From assembly GCA_910574475.1 (NCBI GenBank), contig CAJTAT010000010.1:1-64000 (forward strand): a DNA stretch of 64,000 bases, in the 5' to 3' direction. The notes below the pieces were generated by a model, which saw only the letters and a program-made list of their open reading frames with translations, did no database searches and was not told the DNA's origin. Both the position numbers and the translations under genes were made by a program. This document shows positions 9,139 through 18,497 of the stretch, piece by piece; the stretch's first letter is position 1; each line of letters begins with the position of its first letter. This DNA is from Clostridia bacterium (GTDB taxonomy: Bacteria; Bacillota; Clostridia; Lachnospirales; Lachnospiraceae).

Positions 9139-10281
9139 TTAATTCAGGGTATAACCATTATAAAAATCCCTGACGCAGTCTGTAATATAGTCAACTTCTG
9201 TTTCCTTTAAACCATAAAACATGGGTAGACGTAGTAATCGTTCACTTTCTTTTGTTGTATAAATATCTCTTCCATGAAAATATCCAAATCGCTTGCCTGC
9301 TGGGGAACTATGTAGGGGTATATAATGAAAGGCTGAAAGAATATCATGAGCTTTTAAATATTGTATTAACCCATCCCTCTCATTCAAATCTCTGACTTTA
9401 ATATAAAACATATGTGCATTATTCTCACACCCTTCGGGAATAACCGGAAGCTCTATTCTGCCCTGTGCCTTTAGTTCCGAAAGTCTTTCATAGTAATGGT
9501 TCCATCTATGAACACGTTCTCTTTGGATCTTATCTGCATTTTCACACTGTGCCCACAGATACGCAGCATTTAATTCACTGGGTAAATAGGAAGAGCCTGC
9601 ATCCACCCACGTATACTTATCAATCTGCCCTCTAAAAAACTTACTTCTGTTTGTGCCTTTCTCCCTTATAATTTCTGCTCGTTCTGCATCCGCAGCGTTT
9701 TGAATCAGCAGCGCCCCTCCTTCTCCCATACTCAGATTTTTTGTCTCATGAAAACTAAGACAACCATAGTCTCCAAATGTTCCAAGGGTTTTCCCTTTAT
9801 ATGTACTTAAAATACCCTGGGCTGCATCTTCTATCACAGTTAGCTGATACTGCTTGGCAATATCCATAATCGTATCCATCTCACAGGAAACACCTACATA
9901 ATGTACTGGAACGATTGCTTTTGTCCGTTCTGTAATAGCTGCCTCAATTAAATTTTCATTTATGTTCATTGTATCTGGACGGATATCTACAAATACGACT
10001 CGTGCCCCCCGCAAAACAAAAGCATCTGCCGTCGATACGAAGGTATAGGAAGGCATAATAACCTCATCACCATAATTAATATCTGCAAGAAGCGCAGCCA
10101 TTTCTATCGCATGGGTACAGGAAGTCGTAAGCAGCACTTTTGCAGTTTTTGTTGTCTTTTCAAGCCAGGCGCTACATCTTTTTGTAAATTCTCCATCGCC
10201 ACATATTTTGCTTTTTTTTATCGCCTCTTCAATATACTTCTGCTCATTTCCAACGCAAGGCGGCCTGTTAAATGGTATCAT
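9139..10281 (-). CDS. rffA: dTDP-4-amino-4,6-dideoxygalactose transaminase
   Basis: 380 residues. It resembles enterobacterial RffA/WecE over its whole length, for example MIPFNRPP at the start, DEVIMPSYTFVSTADAFVL, YTTKESERLLRLP near the end, and the PLP-lysine motif SFHETKN near residue 185. It is a PLP-dependent DegT/DnrJ/EryC1-family enzyme that transfers an amino group from glutamate to C4 of dTDP-4-keto-6-deoxyglucose, giving dTDP-4-amino-4,6-dideoxygalactose. The ATG at 10279-10281 follows GAGGG at correct spacing. The rfbA/rfbB-type genes that would make its substrate are not in the window, so the keto sugar must come from elsewhere. A 4-amino-deoxygalactose would be a natural target for the nearby ATP-grasp or acyltransferase enzymes. 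Confidence 0.9.
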   Translation of the reverse strand: MIPFNRPPCVGNEQKYIEEAIKKSKICGDGEFTKRCSAWLEKTTKTAKVLLTTSCTHAIEMAALLADINYGDEVIMPSYTFVSTADAFVLRGARVVFVDIRPDTMNINENLIEAAITERTKAIVPVHYVGVSCEMDTIMDIAKQYQLTVIEDAAQGILSTYKGKTLGTFGDYGCLSFHETKNLSMGEGGALLIQNAADAERAEIIREKGTNRSKFFRGQIDKYTWVDAGSSYLPSELNAAYLWAQCENADKIQRERVHRWNHYYERLSELKAQGRIELPVIPEGCENNAHMFYIKVRDLNERDGLIQYLKAHDILSAFHYIPLHSSPAGKRFGYFHGRDIYTTKESERLLRLPMFYGLKETEVDYITDCVRDFYNGYTLN

Positions 10282-10350
10282 ATAATTCCCTCTTTATTTA
10301 CTGTACTTTATAAACGTTAATTGTTTCAGAACTTTCAAAAGTTGCCAATC

Positions 10351-12177
10351 CTAAGCCCCCAAATCAATAATTTCATATCCATCCTTTTCCATATGAATCA
10401 ATTTCGTTTTTCCCAATTTCCGCGCATATTGAAGAGATTCTTCAAAGGATAGTTTTGGATGATTAACATATCCCAATCCATATCTTCTCAAAGCAGTATC
10501 ATGAACAGTGTAGATTACTCCATCTTGACAATAACTTGCATTTATAACACCTACTCCCGCCAAAGCCGGATATATATATATTCCTGCTACTGAGTTTGAA
10601 TAAAGTTGAAAAACTTGTGCATCATCATCCAGATAAATTGTAAAAGCTTCAGGTGTATCTGCCGCAAGTTCTCTTATTTCCATAGCACTTTCATAGATAT
10701 TTATATCTGTAGCAGCACTTACGTTTTCTTTCTGTACAAAATAAAAGCCATGGCTACTTGACCATACAACATAAAGCATCCATACACAAAGCAAAATATA
10801 AATCCCTATCTTCCAAATCATTTTCTTTTTTTCTAATAGAGTTTCCAAATACCCATGCCCACACAAAAGCAGCATTGCAGGAATTTCTGAAAAAAAGGAA
10901 AAGTAAGCTGCACTTCCACCATTAATATCTAGCAATATTCCTGGAAGAAATGAACATATCGTTATAATACCTATCAACTCTATCCAAAGAGTTTTTCCAG
11001 ATACAACATCTTCCTTATTATATTTCTTCTTTTTTATATCAAATATAATAAAAATAATTGCAATTAAAGAGAGTATAAAATAATGCCCGCATAACCCATC
11101 TATACTATTGTCACAATATTTTATAAATGCAAATAGTTGAAATCCGGTCCGATTGCCCCCAGCGTTCCCTCCATCAATAGGTCGGAAAAGTATCAAAGAG
11201 ATCAAAAAAGCCGCTAAATAATATAAATTCAGCAGCCAATATTTCAGCCTTTTAGGCTTTGTCCTAAAAAAATAATATAAGATAGCAGTCGTTACCAAGA
11301 ATCCCACAGATATTTTCGACCAGCACAAAATAAAGATTGTAATAGGTATACCTATATATAAAAAAGTGTTTCTATGTTTTTCTGTTCTCATCATATGAAA
11401 GCAAAAAACAAAAAATATTACAGCAAATATATTTGCTGTAACAAATGAACTACTTCCTACATAGCTGCTTTTCCAAATACCAAAATGTGAAAGTTGTAAA
11501 GGAGGTAAAAGACCAATATTATATATTGTAACTACAACTATATCTGACAGTTTCAGTGCATCCATCCCTGTAAAATACTTCCTGACTCCTAAAATGCCCA
11601 CGTATTGAAGGAATCCATATAACGGAAGAAAAATGATTGGCTGTAAATAGGTGTATACAAAAAAGCAGGGCATTATAAATAGCCTTGATATAATATTAGT
11701 TATCAGGCAATCCAGCGTATGATACCGAAATATAGCTTCCTGATTAACTAATGTTGAAGGAAATAAAGATCTATTATAGCTTTCCGCAATTGCACTCAAG
11801 AAAAAAGCGTCCTGGTGCTGCAAACCACTATTTACCCTTTTTATAGGATCAAGTGATAAATATCCTTGCCCCCAAATTGAATAAGCAAAACTAAAACCAA
11901 TTAGCAGTGCACAAAGTGTAATGAACAGAAAGCCATTCACACTTTTATCTGATAGGCCTATCATTATTTTATGCTGATCATAAATAAAAAAAGTAAGCCA
12001 AAAAACCAAAACAATTATTACACCAATTAATACATTTACAGTATAAGGCGTATTTGTTTTAATTACTGCTATTACAATTAAGGTACACATTATGAGTGAA
12101 ATAATGAGTGGGAATATACATATGCTGACCTTTTTATTCAAAAATATATCTGCGTTCTGACAGCCAACTCTTTTCAT
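10351..12177 (-). CDS. Large polytopic membrane protein, polysaccharide locus
   Basis: 608 residues from the ATG at 12175-12177, which has GGAG 6 bp upstream; the ATG four codons earlier has no ribosome site. About 12-13 hydrophobic helices cover residues 18 to about 490, followed by a soluble C-terminal domain of roughly 110 residues. No catalytic motif is recognised with confidence. Topology and position between rffA and pseG suggest a GT-C-type glycosyltransferase or polymerase. Its N-terminal first ~60 codons have a decayed homologue at about 13338-13537, so this gene or a close relative was once duplicated here. The coding sequence is visibly A+T-rich compared with the pse genes upstream. 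Confidence 0.6.
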   Translation of the reverse strand: MKRVGCQNADIFLNKKVSICIFPLIISLIMCTLIVIAVIKTNTPYTVNVLIGVIIVLVFWLTFFIYDQHKIMIGLSDKSVNGFLFITLCALLIGFSFAYSIWGQGYLSLDPIKRVNSGLQHQDAFFLSAIAESYNRSLFPSTLVNQEAIFRYHTLDCLITNIISRLFIMPCFFVYTYLQPIIFLPLYGFLQYVGILGVRKYFTGMDALKLSDIVVVTIYNIGLLPPLQLSHFGIWKSSYVGSSSFVTANIFAVIFFVFCFHMMRTEKHRNTFLYIGIPITIFILCWSKISVGFLVTTAILYYFFRTKPKRLKYWLLNLYYLAAFLISLILFRPIDGGNAGGNRTGFQLFAFIKYCDNSIDGLCGHYFILSLIAIIFIIFDIKKKKYNKEDVVSGKTLWIELIGIITICSFLPGILLDINGGSAAYFSFFSEIPAMLLLCGHGYLETLLEKKKMIWKIGIYILLCVWMLYVVWSSSHGFYFVQKENVSAATDINIYESAMEIRELAADTPEAFTIYLDDDAQVFQLYSNSVAGIYIYPALAGVGVINASYCQDGVIYTVHDTALRRYGLGYVNHPKLSFEESLQYARKLGKTKLIHMEKDGYEIIDLGA

Positions 12178-12234
12178 ACAAATCTCCATTCTAATGTCAA
12201 AGTGAGCAATTTAATCCATATTCTTCCATACTTG

Positions 12235-13311
12235 TTAATTAATTGCTGCCTTGACTTCATTCACAATCCTTTTTGCCCCATACCCATCTACGATTTCTCC
12301 CATTCTAATTGCAGTTTGTTTTCTTTCTCTATAATCTTTAGCAAGCTTTATCGTTTCTTCCAACAATTTTTCTGACAGTTCTTTAGGAGAGCTGTCTCTT
12401 ACATCTCCACAATTTTTTATCAACCCATGGCGTTCAAAGTTCTCCGCCCCTAGTATTTGGTTATCTGCTAGTATATAGGTATTACTTGGTGTCTGTGTTG
12501 CACATAATTCATAAAGTGTTGAACCAGCTGCACTAATTGCTATGTCGCAGAACCGCATTAGTTCGCTCATATTTGAAATATTATAATGTAATTCTATCCT
12601 TGACACACCTTCCGATGCTTCTTCTATTTTCTCTTTATCCTCATTCATTGCTCCGATTACAAATTGAAAACAAGCATCTAATATTTGTTCCTTCTTCTCA
12701 TACTCTTTTATGGTCTCTACGATTTTTAGGCTCATATGCTCTGGATCAGCTCCGCCTGTAGAAACCAATATATTTTGAACATTCTCTCTCAATTTTCTCT
12801 TTGGAATATTTCGGAATTCAGACCGCAATGGTGCATACTTAGGGCCAAGAAGAAGCATTGGTAAATTTAACTTTCCTGCGCTATATAGACGATTATAATC
12901 TGTCTCTTTTTCCGGCCCATAAATATTGTAATTAACCAATATGTCACAAGGATAAGCAAATGCCAATACATCATCCATATAGACGAGTTTACTTCCCATT
13001 TCATGGCAAAATTGTTGCAGAAAAGCTAAATAATCATATGTCACATAATAGGAGTCCACAATTAAAGCATCAGGATTATAAGTTTCAATCAATCGCCTTA
13101 TCTGCCCCAATTCAGGTAACAAGTCTGTATAATTTGTGTCGAGTATCTGGCTCTCATGTCCATGCTGAGTGATAACATTTTCAAAATCTGTACTTGCAGT
13201 AATAAAAATGCTCTTCTTGCCTTCTTCTAATGCTGTGTCTGCAATTGACATACAACGCATAACATGGCCTGCTCCAATATCAGGATTTCCGTCTACACGA
13301 AATAAAAGCAT
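12235..13311 (-). CDS. pseG: UDP-2,4-diacetamido-2,4,6-trideoxy-L-altrose hydrolase (PseG-type)
   Basis: 358 residues. The N-terminal glycine-rich motif FRVDGNPDIGAGHVMRC (residues 4-20) is diagnostic of PseG, a GT-B-fold hydrolase. The C-terminal half has the nucleotide-binding STGGADPEHMSLK and the ISAAGSTLYELCA segments. PseG removes UDP from the 2,4-diacetamido-trideoxyaltrose intermediate so that PseI can condense the free sugar with phosphoenolpyruvate. AAGGAG precedes the ATG. It is separated from the other pse genes by the PIG-L, BCCT, ATP-grasp and acyltransferase genes and by a 247-bp gap that holds a gene remnant. Confidence 0.88.
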   Translation of the reverse strand: MLLFRVDGNPDIGAGHVMRCMSIADTALEEGKKSIFITASTDFENVITQHGHESQILDTNYTDLLPELGQIRRLIETYNPDALIVDSYYVTYDYLAFLQQFCHEMGSKLVYMDDVLAFAYPCDILVNYNIYGPEKETDYNRLYSAGKLNLPMLLLGPKYAPLRSEFRNIPKRKLRENVQNILVSTGGADPEHMSLKIVETIKEYEKKEQILDACFQFVIGAMNEDKEKIEEASEGVSRIELHYNISNMSELMRFCDIAISAAGSTLYELCATQTPSNTYILADNQILGAENFERHGLIKNCGDVRDSSPKELSEKLLEETIKLAKDYRERKQTAIRMGEIVDGYGAKRIVNEVKAAIN

Positions 13312-13337
13312 ACTTTAATCTCCTTCTTTGTAAACTC

Positions 13338-13537
13338 TTAAAACAAATTAGTATATCCTTTCAACTTTCCTACACAAAATATAGAAAGAAAAAGCCCAAT
13401 TGCCAACACAAAAGCTACTACCCCAAATTGTTTACAGCCTTTTTCGTATTCACAATATAGGGCGAATCTGTTCTAAAAACAGTCCTCCCAACCACTATGC
13501 ACATCAATAATGAAATAACAAGTGGAAAAAATATATA
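13338..13537 (-). pseudogene. Decayed fragment related to the N-terminus of the 10351-12177 membrane protein
   Basis: This gap between the PIG-L gene and pseG is not empty. Read on the minus strand, one frame gives a hydrophobic stretch FFPLVISLLMCIVVG followed by RTDSPYIVN. This aligns with FPLIISLIMCTLIVI and KTNTPYTVN at the N-terminus of the intact membrane protein 1 kb downstream, and short DNA blocks also match (CCACT..TTATTTCA). After the PYIVN block the match continues only in another frame (VVAFVLAIGLFLSIF), ending at a stop at 13338. There is no start codon with a ribosome site. I read it as a frameshifted leftover of a duplicated or replaced gene. Confidence 0.55.
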
Positions 13538-13557
13538 CTAACTGTTTTATTTTTCGT

Positions 13558-14238
13558 CTAAATAACCTCCCTCACCAGCACAAACCCTTCCGCCATCTTC
13601 ACTCCAACATTCGTTCCTCTATACTGCCCCAAAGCCCTTAGCGCTTCTGGACTCCTTGGATGGGGATACACCGCGCTCTCCGTTCGGTAGCACGCCATTC
13701 CTCTTATCTTTGCCTCCAGGGTATCTGTCACATCAAAAAATACATTGGGGCAAAATGGTTCCTGATATCTATAATTCCACTCTGTAGAGGACGGCGTCTC
13801 AAAGGCATAAATACGCTTCACACAATAATCCCCTACCGGCCTGCAGGCCGTCAAAACCGCCTCGCATGTCCTCTGGTGATCAATATTCAGATCCCCATGA
13901 TGATGAGTAAATATAGTATCCGGGTGATACTTCTCCACAAAACTACTCACAACTTTTATAATGTCTAATAAATCCACCTCATCCATCCGGTTATCTGGAA
14001 ATCCACAAAAATCAATGCTCGTATAGCCCACCTCTTTGGCGGCTGCACGAGCATCTTTCTGTAATTCTTCCAATTCTGCTTGGTCTGTGTCTGCTCTTTT
14101 ATCTCCTCTGGAAGTCAATCCCTCTGCCAGGATGACTGCGCGGACACATACTCCCTCATTTACAAGGCGGCAGACCGTACCTCCCACTCCTAAAAGTTCA
14201 TCATCTGGATGAGCAGCTACAATCAATACATTTTTCAT
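13558..14238 (-). CDS. PIG-L family deacetylase
   Basis: 226 residues. The zinc-site motif AHPDDELLGVGGT (residues 9-21) and a HHHGDLNIDHQ segment near residue 113 mark the PIG-L/LmbE family. These enzymes hydrolyse N-acetyl groups from amino sugars or related molecules. The ATG at 14236-14238 follows AAGGA. Its place within a nonulosonate operon, next to an ATP-grasp ligase and an acyltransferase, suggests that it frees an amine on a sugar so that another group can be attached. The true substrate cannot be read from the sequence. Confidence 0.87.
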   Translation of the reverse strand: MKNVLIVAAHPDDELLGVGGTVCRLVNEGVCVRAVILAEGLTSRGDKRADTDQAELEELQKDARAAAKEVGYTSIDFCGFPDNRMDEVDLLDIIKVVSSFVEKYHPDTIFTHHHGDLNIDHQRTCEAVLTACRPVGDYCVKRIYAFETPSSTEWNYRYQEPFCPNVFFDVTDTLEAKIRGMACYRTESAVYPHPRSPEALRALGQYRGTNVGVKMAEGFVLVREVI

Positions 14239-14253
14239 CTAAATGTCCTTCTT

Positions 14254-15756
14254 CTATTTTAGTTTTTCTTTTTTTAATTCCTTTATTAAAGATACACAGG
14301 CTCCAATCATAATAAACATAAACGGAAATGCCGCTGCTATAGATATGGTCTGCAATGGCTTTAATCCCCCTGCTATCAGTAGTCCTATAGCTAATCCCGA
14401 TTGAACCAACCCCCAAATCACCTTTTTCACAGAAGGCGGATTCATTTCCCCCTCCGAGGAAAGCATAGCCAGCACAAATGTACCCGAGTCTGCAGATGTG
14501 ATAAAAAAGGTGCATAATAAAACAATCACCAATAACGACAAGACAGTTCCCATGGAATAATGGCTCAAAACTGTAAAAAGCCCTGATTCTGGAACTGCAG
14601 CCACCTGCTGCAGTTCCCCTACAGACAGCACTCCCTTAGTACCAAGATGCAGTCCCATAGATCCAAAGATAGCAAACCATACTACAGATGCCAGGGTGGG
14701 AGCCCCCACAACGCCAAGTACAAATTCCCGTATCGTTCTTCCTTTTGAGATCCTGGCAATAAAAATTCCTACAAAAGGTGCCCATGCAATCCACCAGGCC
14801 CAATAAAATACCCGCCAAGCCTTTACCCAGGATGCATCCCCGTAAGCGGGAATAGCCAAACTCTCCTGGAAAAATGTCCCCACATATCCCCCTATCCCAT
14901 TGATCAGGTTATTTAAAATCTCAATTTTAGGACCCACAACTACTGCAGCGACCATAAGAAGGAGCGCAAGGTATACATTAAAGTCAGAAAGACGTTTTAC
15001 GCCTTTATCAATACCGGAGATGGCAGACCACATAAAAATCGCCGTTACGATTGCAATGATTATAATCTGGACAATCAATGTGTTAGGCAGGCCAAACATG
15101 GTATTGAGGCCGCTGTTGATTTGAAGGACTCCTAACCCCAGAGATGTAACAATCCCTGCCACACTGGCAAAGGACGCCAGAATATCGGCTGTTTTACCAA
15201 TCCAGCCCTTTGTTCTCTTTTCTCCAATCCAGCCTTCCAGTGTGGAGCTCATCAGTCCAGGCCTTCCTTTTCTGAATTGAAAATATGCCAAGGACAATCC
15301 TACTACTGCGTAATTTGCCCATGGGTGGATTCCCCAATGCATAAAGGATGCCTTTACCGCAAATTCTGCCGCTTCTGTAGAGCCTGCCTCTATCCCCGCT
15401 ATAGGGTTCATATAATGCGAAATTGGCTCTGATATTCCCCAGAATACAAGTCCAACTCCCATCCCTGCACAAAACAGCATGGCAAACCAGGAGAAAGTGC
15501 TATATTCTGGTTTTGAATCATCAGCCCCCAGCCTTAGCTTTCCATATTTCGTACAGGCGATTCCCAAAACAAAGAGAACAAACAGGAGCATCACAAGCAA
15601 ATACATCCATGCAAAATTTTCTGTAATTCCCGAAAACAAAGTATTAGAAAATTCGCCAAATTCTTGGTTAAAACAGATTGCAAAAAATGTAAGCCCTAAG
15701 GATATGATTAGGGATATTATAAATACTGGATTGTATGTTTTCTTATTCCTTGACAT
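14254..15756 (-). CDS. BCCT family transporter (betaine/carnitine/choline type)
   Basis: 500 residues from the ATG at 15754-15756, preceded by GGGAGAG; the longer upstream reading lacks a ribosome site and reads into the ATP-grasp gene. About 12 transmembrane helices are visible. The signature GMGVGLVFWGISEPISHY near residue 95 and the tryptophan-rich WAWWIAWAPFVGIF in the middle are characteristic of BCCT transporters, which import quaternary-ammonium compounds by ion symport. BCCT genes normally sit alone or with osmotic or carnitine genes; finding one inside a pseudaminic-type polysaccharide operon is unusual. It could feed choline or betaine to a decorating enzyme (LicD or ATP-grasp). Family assignment is firm; the role here is inferred. 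Confidence 0.9.
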   Translation of the reverse strand: MSRNKKTYNPVFIISLIISLGLTFFAICFNQEFGEFSNTLFSGITENFAWMYLLVMLLFVLFVLGIACTKYGKLRLGADDSKPEYSTFSWFAMLFCAGMGVGLVFWGISEPISHYMNPIAGIEAGSTEAAEFAVKASFMHWGIHPWANYAVVGLSLAYFQFRKGRPGLMSSTLEGWIGEKRTKGWIGKTADILASFASVAGIVTSLGLGVLQINSGLNTMFGLPNTLIVQIIIIAIVTAIFMWSAISGIDKGVKRLSDFNVYLALLLMVAAVVVGPKIEILNNLINGIGGYVGTFFQESLAIPAYGDASWVKAWRVFYWAWWIAWAPFVGIFIARISKGRTIREFVLGVVGAPTLASVVWFAIFGSMGLHLGTKGVLSVGELQQVAAVPESGLFTVLSHYSMGTVLSLLVIVLLCTFFITSADSGTFVLAMLSSEGEMNPPSVKKVIWGLVQSGLAIGLLIAGGLKPLQTISIAAAFPFMFIMIGACVSLIKELKKEKLK

Positions 15757-15796
15757 TGATCTTTTCTCTCCCTGTGGTCTGTGTAGGTGGTCCAAA

Positions 15797-16921
15797 CTAG
15801 CTAAAGTCTCTCCAATTTTCTGCCATAGCTCGGAAAGGTTCCGGATCCTCCTGGTCCAAATAAAACGGAACATTTGTCGTCTTGAAATCAATCAGCCACT
15901 GGGCCAAATCAACCCTTCCTCCCTCAACACGTATCTTATAATCAATAGGCTCCGTCATAGCGGTAAAGTTCTCCGGGAATGGCTTAACCCAATTCTTGTC
16001 AATCTTCCCTGTGAGCATTGCCTCACACCACAATACCGGAATTGGCATATCAACAAAAGTCGCGATATAATTCCATGTGGAATTTCTGAAATTAACTTCA
16101 CTGAAGTAACAGGTGTCATCCTGATCAATAAGAAATTCAATAGAAAAAATCCCTTCAAATCCTATCTCCGCCAGCATAGAATTCAAAGAGGCCAGCATTT
16201 CTTTATCTTCAAAGTTAAATGCCGTCATATAGGGGCTGTAATAGCCTCGTATTAAGTAATTATAGTTTGTCCCCATAGGGATAAAGCTTTTTCGTCCATT
16301 GTCTATAGTAAACCCATCCAGACAAAGCTCATTTTTCTTTTCTACGAACTTTTGGATGAGCACTTTCTGGCATGCAATCTGTTCAAGGGCATCCCTCAAT
16401 TCTTTCTCTGACTCGCAGATAAAAACATTCTTTTTCCAGTTTGCCTCTGTAGGAGACATGGCTTTTGTAATCACCGGATATTCCAGATTTTCAGGAACAA
16501 TGCCTCTATCCACAACCACAGTGGGAAGTACTTTCAATCCATGTTTTTCTGCAATTTCCAAAATACGCTTCTTATCCATATACTCAGTCACACGTCCGTC
16601 AATTCCTGCATTATATAAGATAAATTTATCTTTCAACTCTGAATAATGCACATCAAGTACACTCTGAATATCATCATCTGTGGTAAGTATGAAAGGCCTG
16701 GGAGCTATACCGCTATACTCTTTCAGAAGAACCTGGTATCCTTCTTCTATGGTATCCACATAGTGAACCTTTTTAATGTATTTACTTTTTGAAGACGCTA
16801 CTCCTCTCCCTTTCATGGCGATATAGATTGGGCTGATCCCACATCTTCCTAAAGTCCTTATCAATCCCAGCGGATTGTAATGTTCCATTGCAAAAACAAT
16901 TACCAAATGCTCCTTTAACAT
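15797..16921 (-). CDS. ATP-grasp carboxylate-amine ligase-like protein
   Basis: 374 residues. Two adjacent ATGs (16922-16924 and 16919-16921) follow GAGGAGG; the second has the better spacing and begins MLKEHLVIVF. An N-terminal Rossmann-like domain is followed by the ATP-grasp core: the lysine-containing YPVITKAMSPTEANWKK, the QKFVEKKNELCLDGF strand, and FSEVNFRNSTWNY, whose glutamate and asparagine would bind magnesium. The family joins a carboxylate to an amine using ATP. The neighbours are a BCCT transporter, a PIG-L deacetylase and a hexapeptide acyltransferase, so ligation of a small acid onto an amino sugar of the polysaccharide is a reasonable inference. It is unlike the other ATP-grasp protein at 5278-6387. 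Confidence 0.82.
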   Translation of the reverse strand: MLKEHLVIVFAMEHYNPLGLIRTLGRCGISPIYIAMKGRGVASSKSKYIKKVHYVDTIEEGYQVLLKEYSGIAPRPFILTTDDDIQSVLDVHYSELKDKFILYNAGIDGRVTEYMDKKRILEIAEKHGLKVLPTVVVDRGIVPENLEYPVITKAMSPTEANWKKNVFICESEKELRDALEQIACQKVLIQKFVEKKNELCLDGFTIDNGRKSFIPMGTNYNYLIRGYYSPYMTAFNFEDKEMLASLNSMLAEIGFEGIFSIEFLIDQDDTCYFSEVNFRNSTWNYIATFVDMPIPVLWCEAMLTGKIDKNWVKPFPENFTAMTEPIDYKIRVEGGRVDLAQWLIDFKTTNVPFYLDQEDPEPFRAMAENWRDFS

Positions 16922-16977
16922 CATTTTCCTCCTCTTCCAATTTAGCCAGTCTTTCATCCTTACTCTTTGAACTTGGG

Positions 16978-17421
16978 TTATGGCTTTTTATCCTTATAAT
17001 ATCCCTGCTTTACCACAGCCGGATTCCCTACAATCAAGGAATAGGGTGGATAGTTCCCACACCTCACCATAGTTCCTGCCCCTACCACACTGTGATGTCC
17101 GATATGCACTCCCCCTCCTATATAGCTCTGCGTTCCAATATACACATTATTTTCGATGATAATGTCCTGTTTCTCGATTTCCTCTGTAAGGCCGATACAT
17201 CTTTTATGGGAATCAGAACAATTGATAGATACAAAGGAAGCTATATCGCAGTTATCCCCAATCACCACTCTCGCTCCCTTTGCATAGATCTCTGACATCC
17301 CTCCTATATAGACATTCTCTCCTATCTCCGGCTCTCCCCCTATCCACACAAGAGGGTGAAATCTATTTTCCGGTATATTCGTAAGCTCTGTAAAGCTCCT
17401 TTGAAACTCCTGTCTAGTCAT
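16978..17421 (-). CDS. Hexapeptide-repeat acyltransferase
   Basis: 147 residues from the ATG at 17419-17421, with GGGAGG six bases upstream; the end of the pseI gene is overlapped by 8 bp. Imperfect hexapeptide repeats (for example IGENVYIGG, VVIGDNCDIASFVSI, IIENNVYIGTQSYIGGG) from about residue 34 to 130 form a left-handed beta helix, and the C-terminal PYSLIVGNPAVV is typical of acetyl-CoA-dependent sugar acetyltransferases. No GNAT-type PseH is seen in this pathway, so this enzyme may supply the N4-acetylation step, as hexapeptide enzymes do in legionaminate and bacillosamine pathways. It could instead O-acetylate a later intermediate. Confidence 0.82.
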   Translation of the reverse strand: MTRQEFQRSFTELTNIPENRFHPLVWIGGEPEIGENVYIGGMSEIYAKGARVVIGDNCDIASFVSINCSDSHKRCIGLTEEIEKQDIIIENNVYIGTQSYIGGGVHIGHHSVVGAGTMVRCGNYPPYSLIVGNPAVVKQGYYKDKKP

Positions 17422-18466
17422 CAAAATCCTCCCATGTTAGTTTTACGCCGCTGGAAATATCCCGTTTCGCTTTCTTTCCCATCACAGCTTCCCAGTGTAT
17501 GGCCCCTATGCCATCCCCAGGTCTTAAAAGTGTCAAATTCTCGCTGGTTAACACATCCCCAGCCTTGATTTCCACAGCCGCTGTAATACTTCTGTGCATG
17601 ACATTTCGCTGTTCTTCCTCTGCCTTGGTAGGTTTTAATACCGCATTTCCTAGCATAACATGCGCTGTTCGGATTGCCTCTACCCATTCTTTTAATTCAA
17701 CCGGATCTGCAGAAAACCAATGATCTGGTCCGGGCAGATTGTGATCCAGGGTAAAATGTTTTTCAAATACTTTTGCTCCATAAGCGATTGCCAGGACTGC
17801 TGCTGTACTTCCCTGGGTATGATCTGATAAGCCAGGGAGCACTTCTGGAAACTTTTCAGAGATCGTCAATAGTTTCTTTGCATTTACATCCTCTGGCGGT
17901 GTAGGATATTCAGAGGTGCACAACAACAGTGAGACTGGATGCCCTTCTTTTGCCCGAAGCGTTCTTAAGGTAACTCTGATTTCTTCCTCTGTCGCCATAC
18001 CACAGGAAACAATCATGGGAAGACTATATTTCTCATATTTATCAAGCAAAGGTATATTTACAAAGTCATCCGATCCGACTTTGATTGCATCAATCCCAAT
18101 CCGAAGAAGCATCTCAAGCCCCTCAATGCCTGATACAGTAGAAAGAAAGATGATATCCTGCTCCTCACAGAAGCCTTTTATCTCTTTCCATTCCTCTTCA
18201 GAGAATTCGGTACGTTTGAACATTTCGTACTGAGACTCTGTCACCTTCCTCCCCTGGGATTGATAGGTGTACATTTCCTCTTTGTCCTGAATAAACTCTT
18301 CTGTTCGGAAGGTCTGAAACTTTACTGCGTCTACACCAGCCTCTTTTGCTGCAAGGATCATGTCCTTTGCGATACTAAGATCTCCATTGTGATTGATTCC
18401 TGCTTCAGCGATGATAAAGGGATCTGAATCTTTCCCGATTATTTTACTTCCAATTTTAATTCTCAT
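17414..18466 (-). CDS. pseI: Nonulosonic acid synthase (PseI/NeuB/SpsE family)
   Basis: 350 residues. The TIM-barrel NeuB domain starts FIIAEAGINHNGDLSIAKD (residues 17-35) and contains VDAVKFQTF, LCTSEYPTP and the FEKHFTLD segment. A C-terminal SAF (antifreeze-like) domain occupies about residues 290-350 (SITAAVEIKAGDVLT). These enzymes condense phosphoenolpyruvate with an amino sugar to make a nine-carbon nonulosonic acid. Because pseB, pseC and pseG homologues lie in the same operon, pseudaminic acid or a close relative is the expected product. AGAGGG precedes the ATG. Confidence 0.9.
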   Translation of the reverse strand: MRIKIGSKIIGKDSDPFIIAEAGINHNGDLSIAKDMILAAKEAGVDAVKFQTFRTEEFIQDKEEMYTYQSQGRKVTESQYEMFKRTEFSEEEWKEIKGFCEEQDIIFLSTVSGIEGLEMLLRIGIDAIKVGSDDFVNIPLLDKYEKYSLPMIVSCGMATEEEIRVTLRTLRAKEGHPVSLLLCTSEYPTPPEDVNAKKLLTISEKFPEVLPGLSDHTQGSTAAVLAIAYGAKVFEKHFTLDHNLPGPDHWFSADPVELKEWVEAIRTAHVMLGNAVLKPTKAEEEQRNVMHRSITAAVEIKAGDVLTSENLTLLRPGDGIGAIHWEAVMGKKAKRDISSGVKLTWEDFDD

Positions 18467-18497
18467 TTATTACCCTCTAAGTATTTTTTTAGCATCT

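Noticed and set aside
15479-16255. 258-codon open frame on the plus strand
   Set aside because: Antisense to the BCCT and ATP-grasp genes; a shadow of their codon use.
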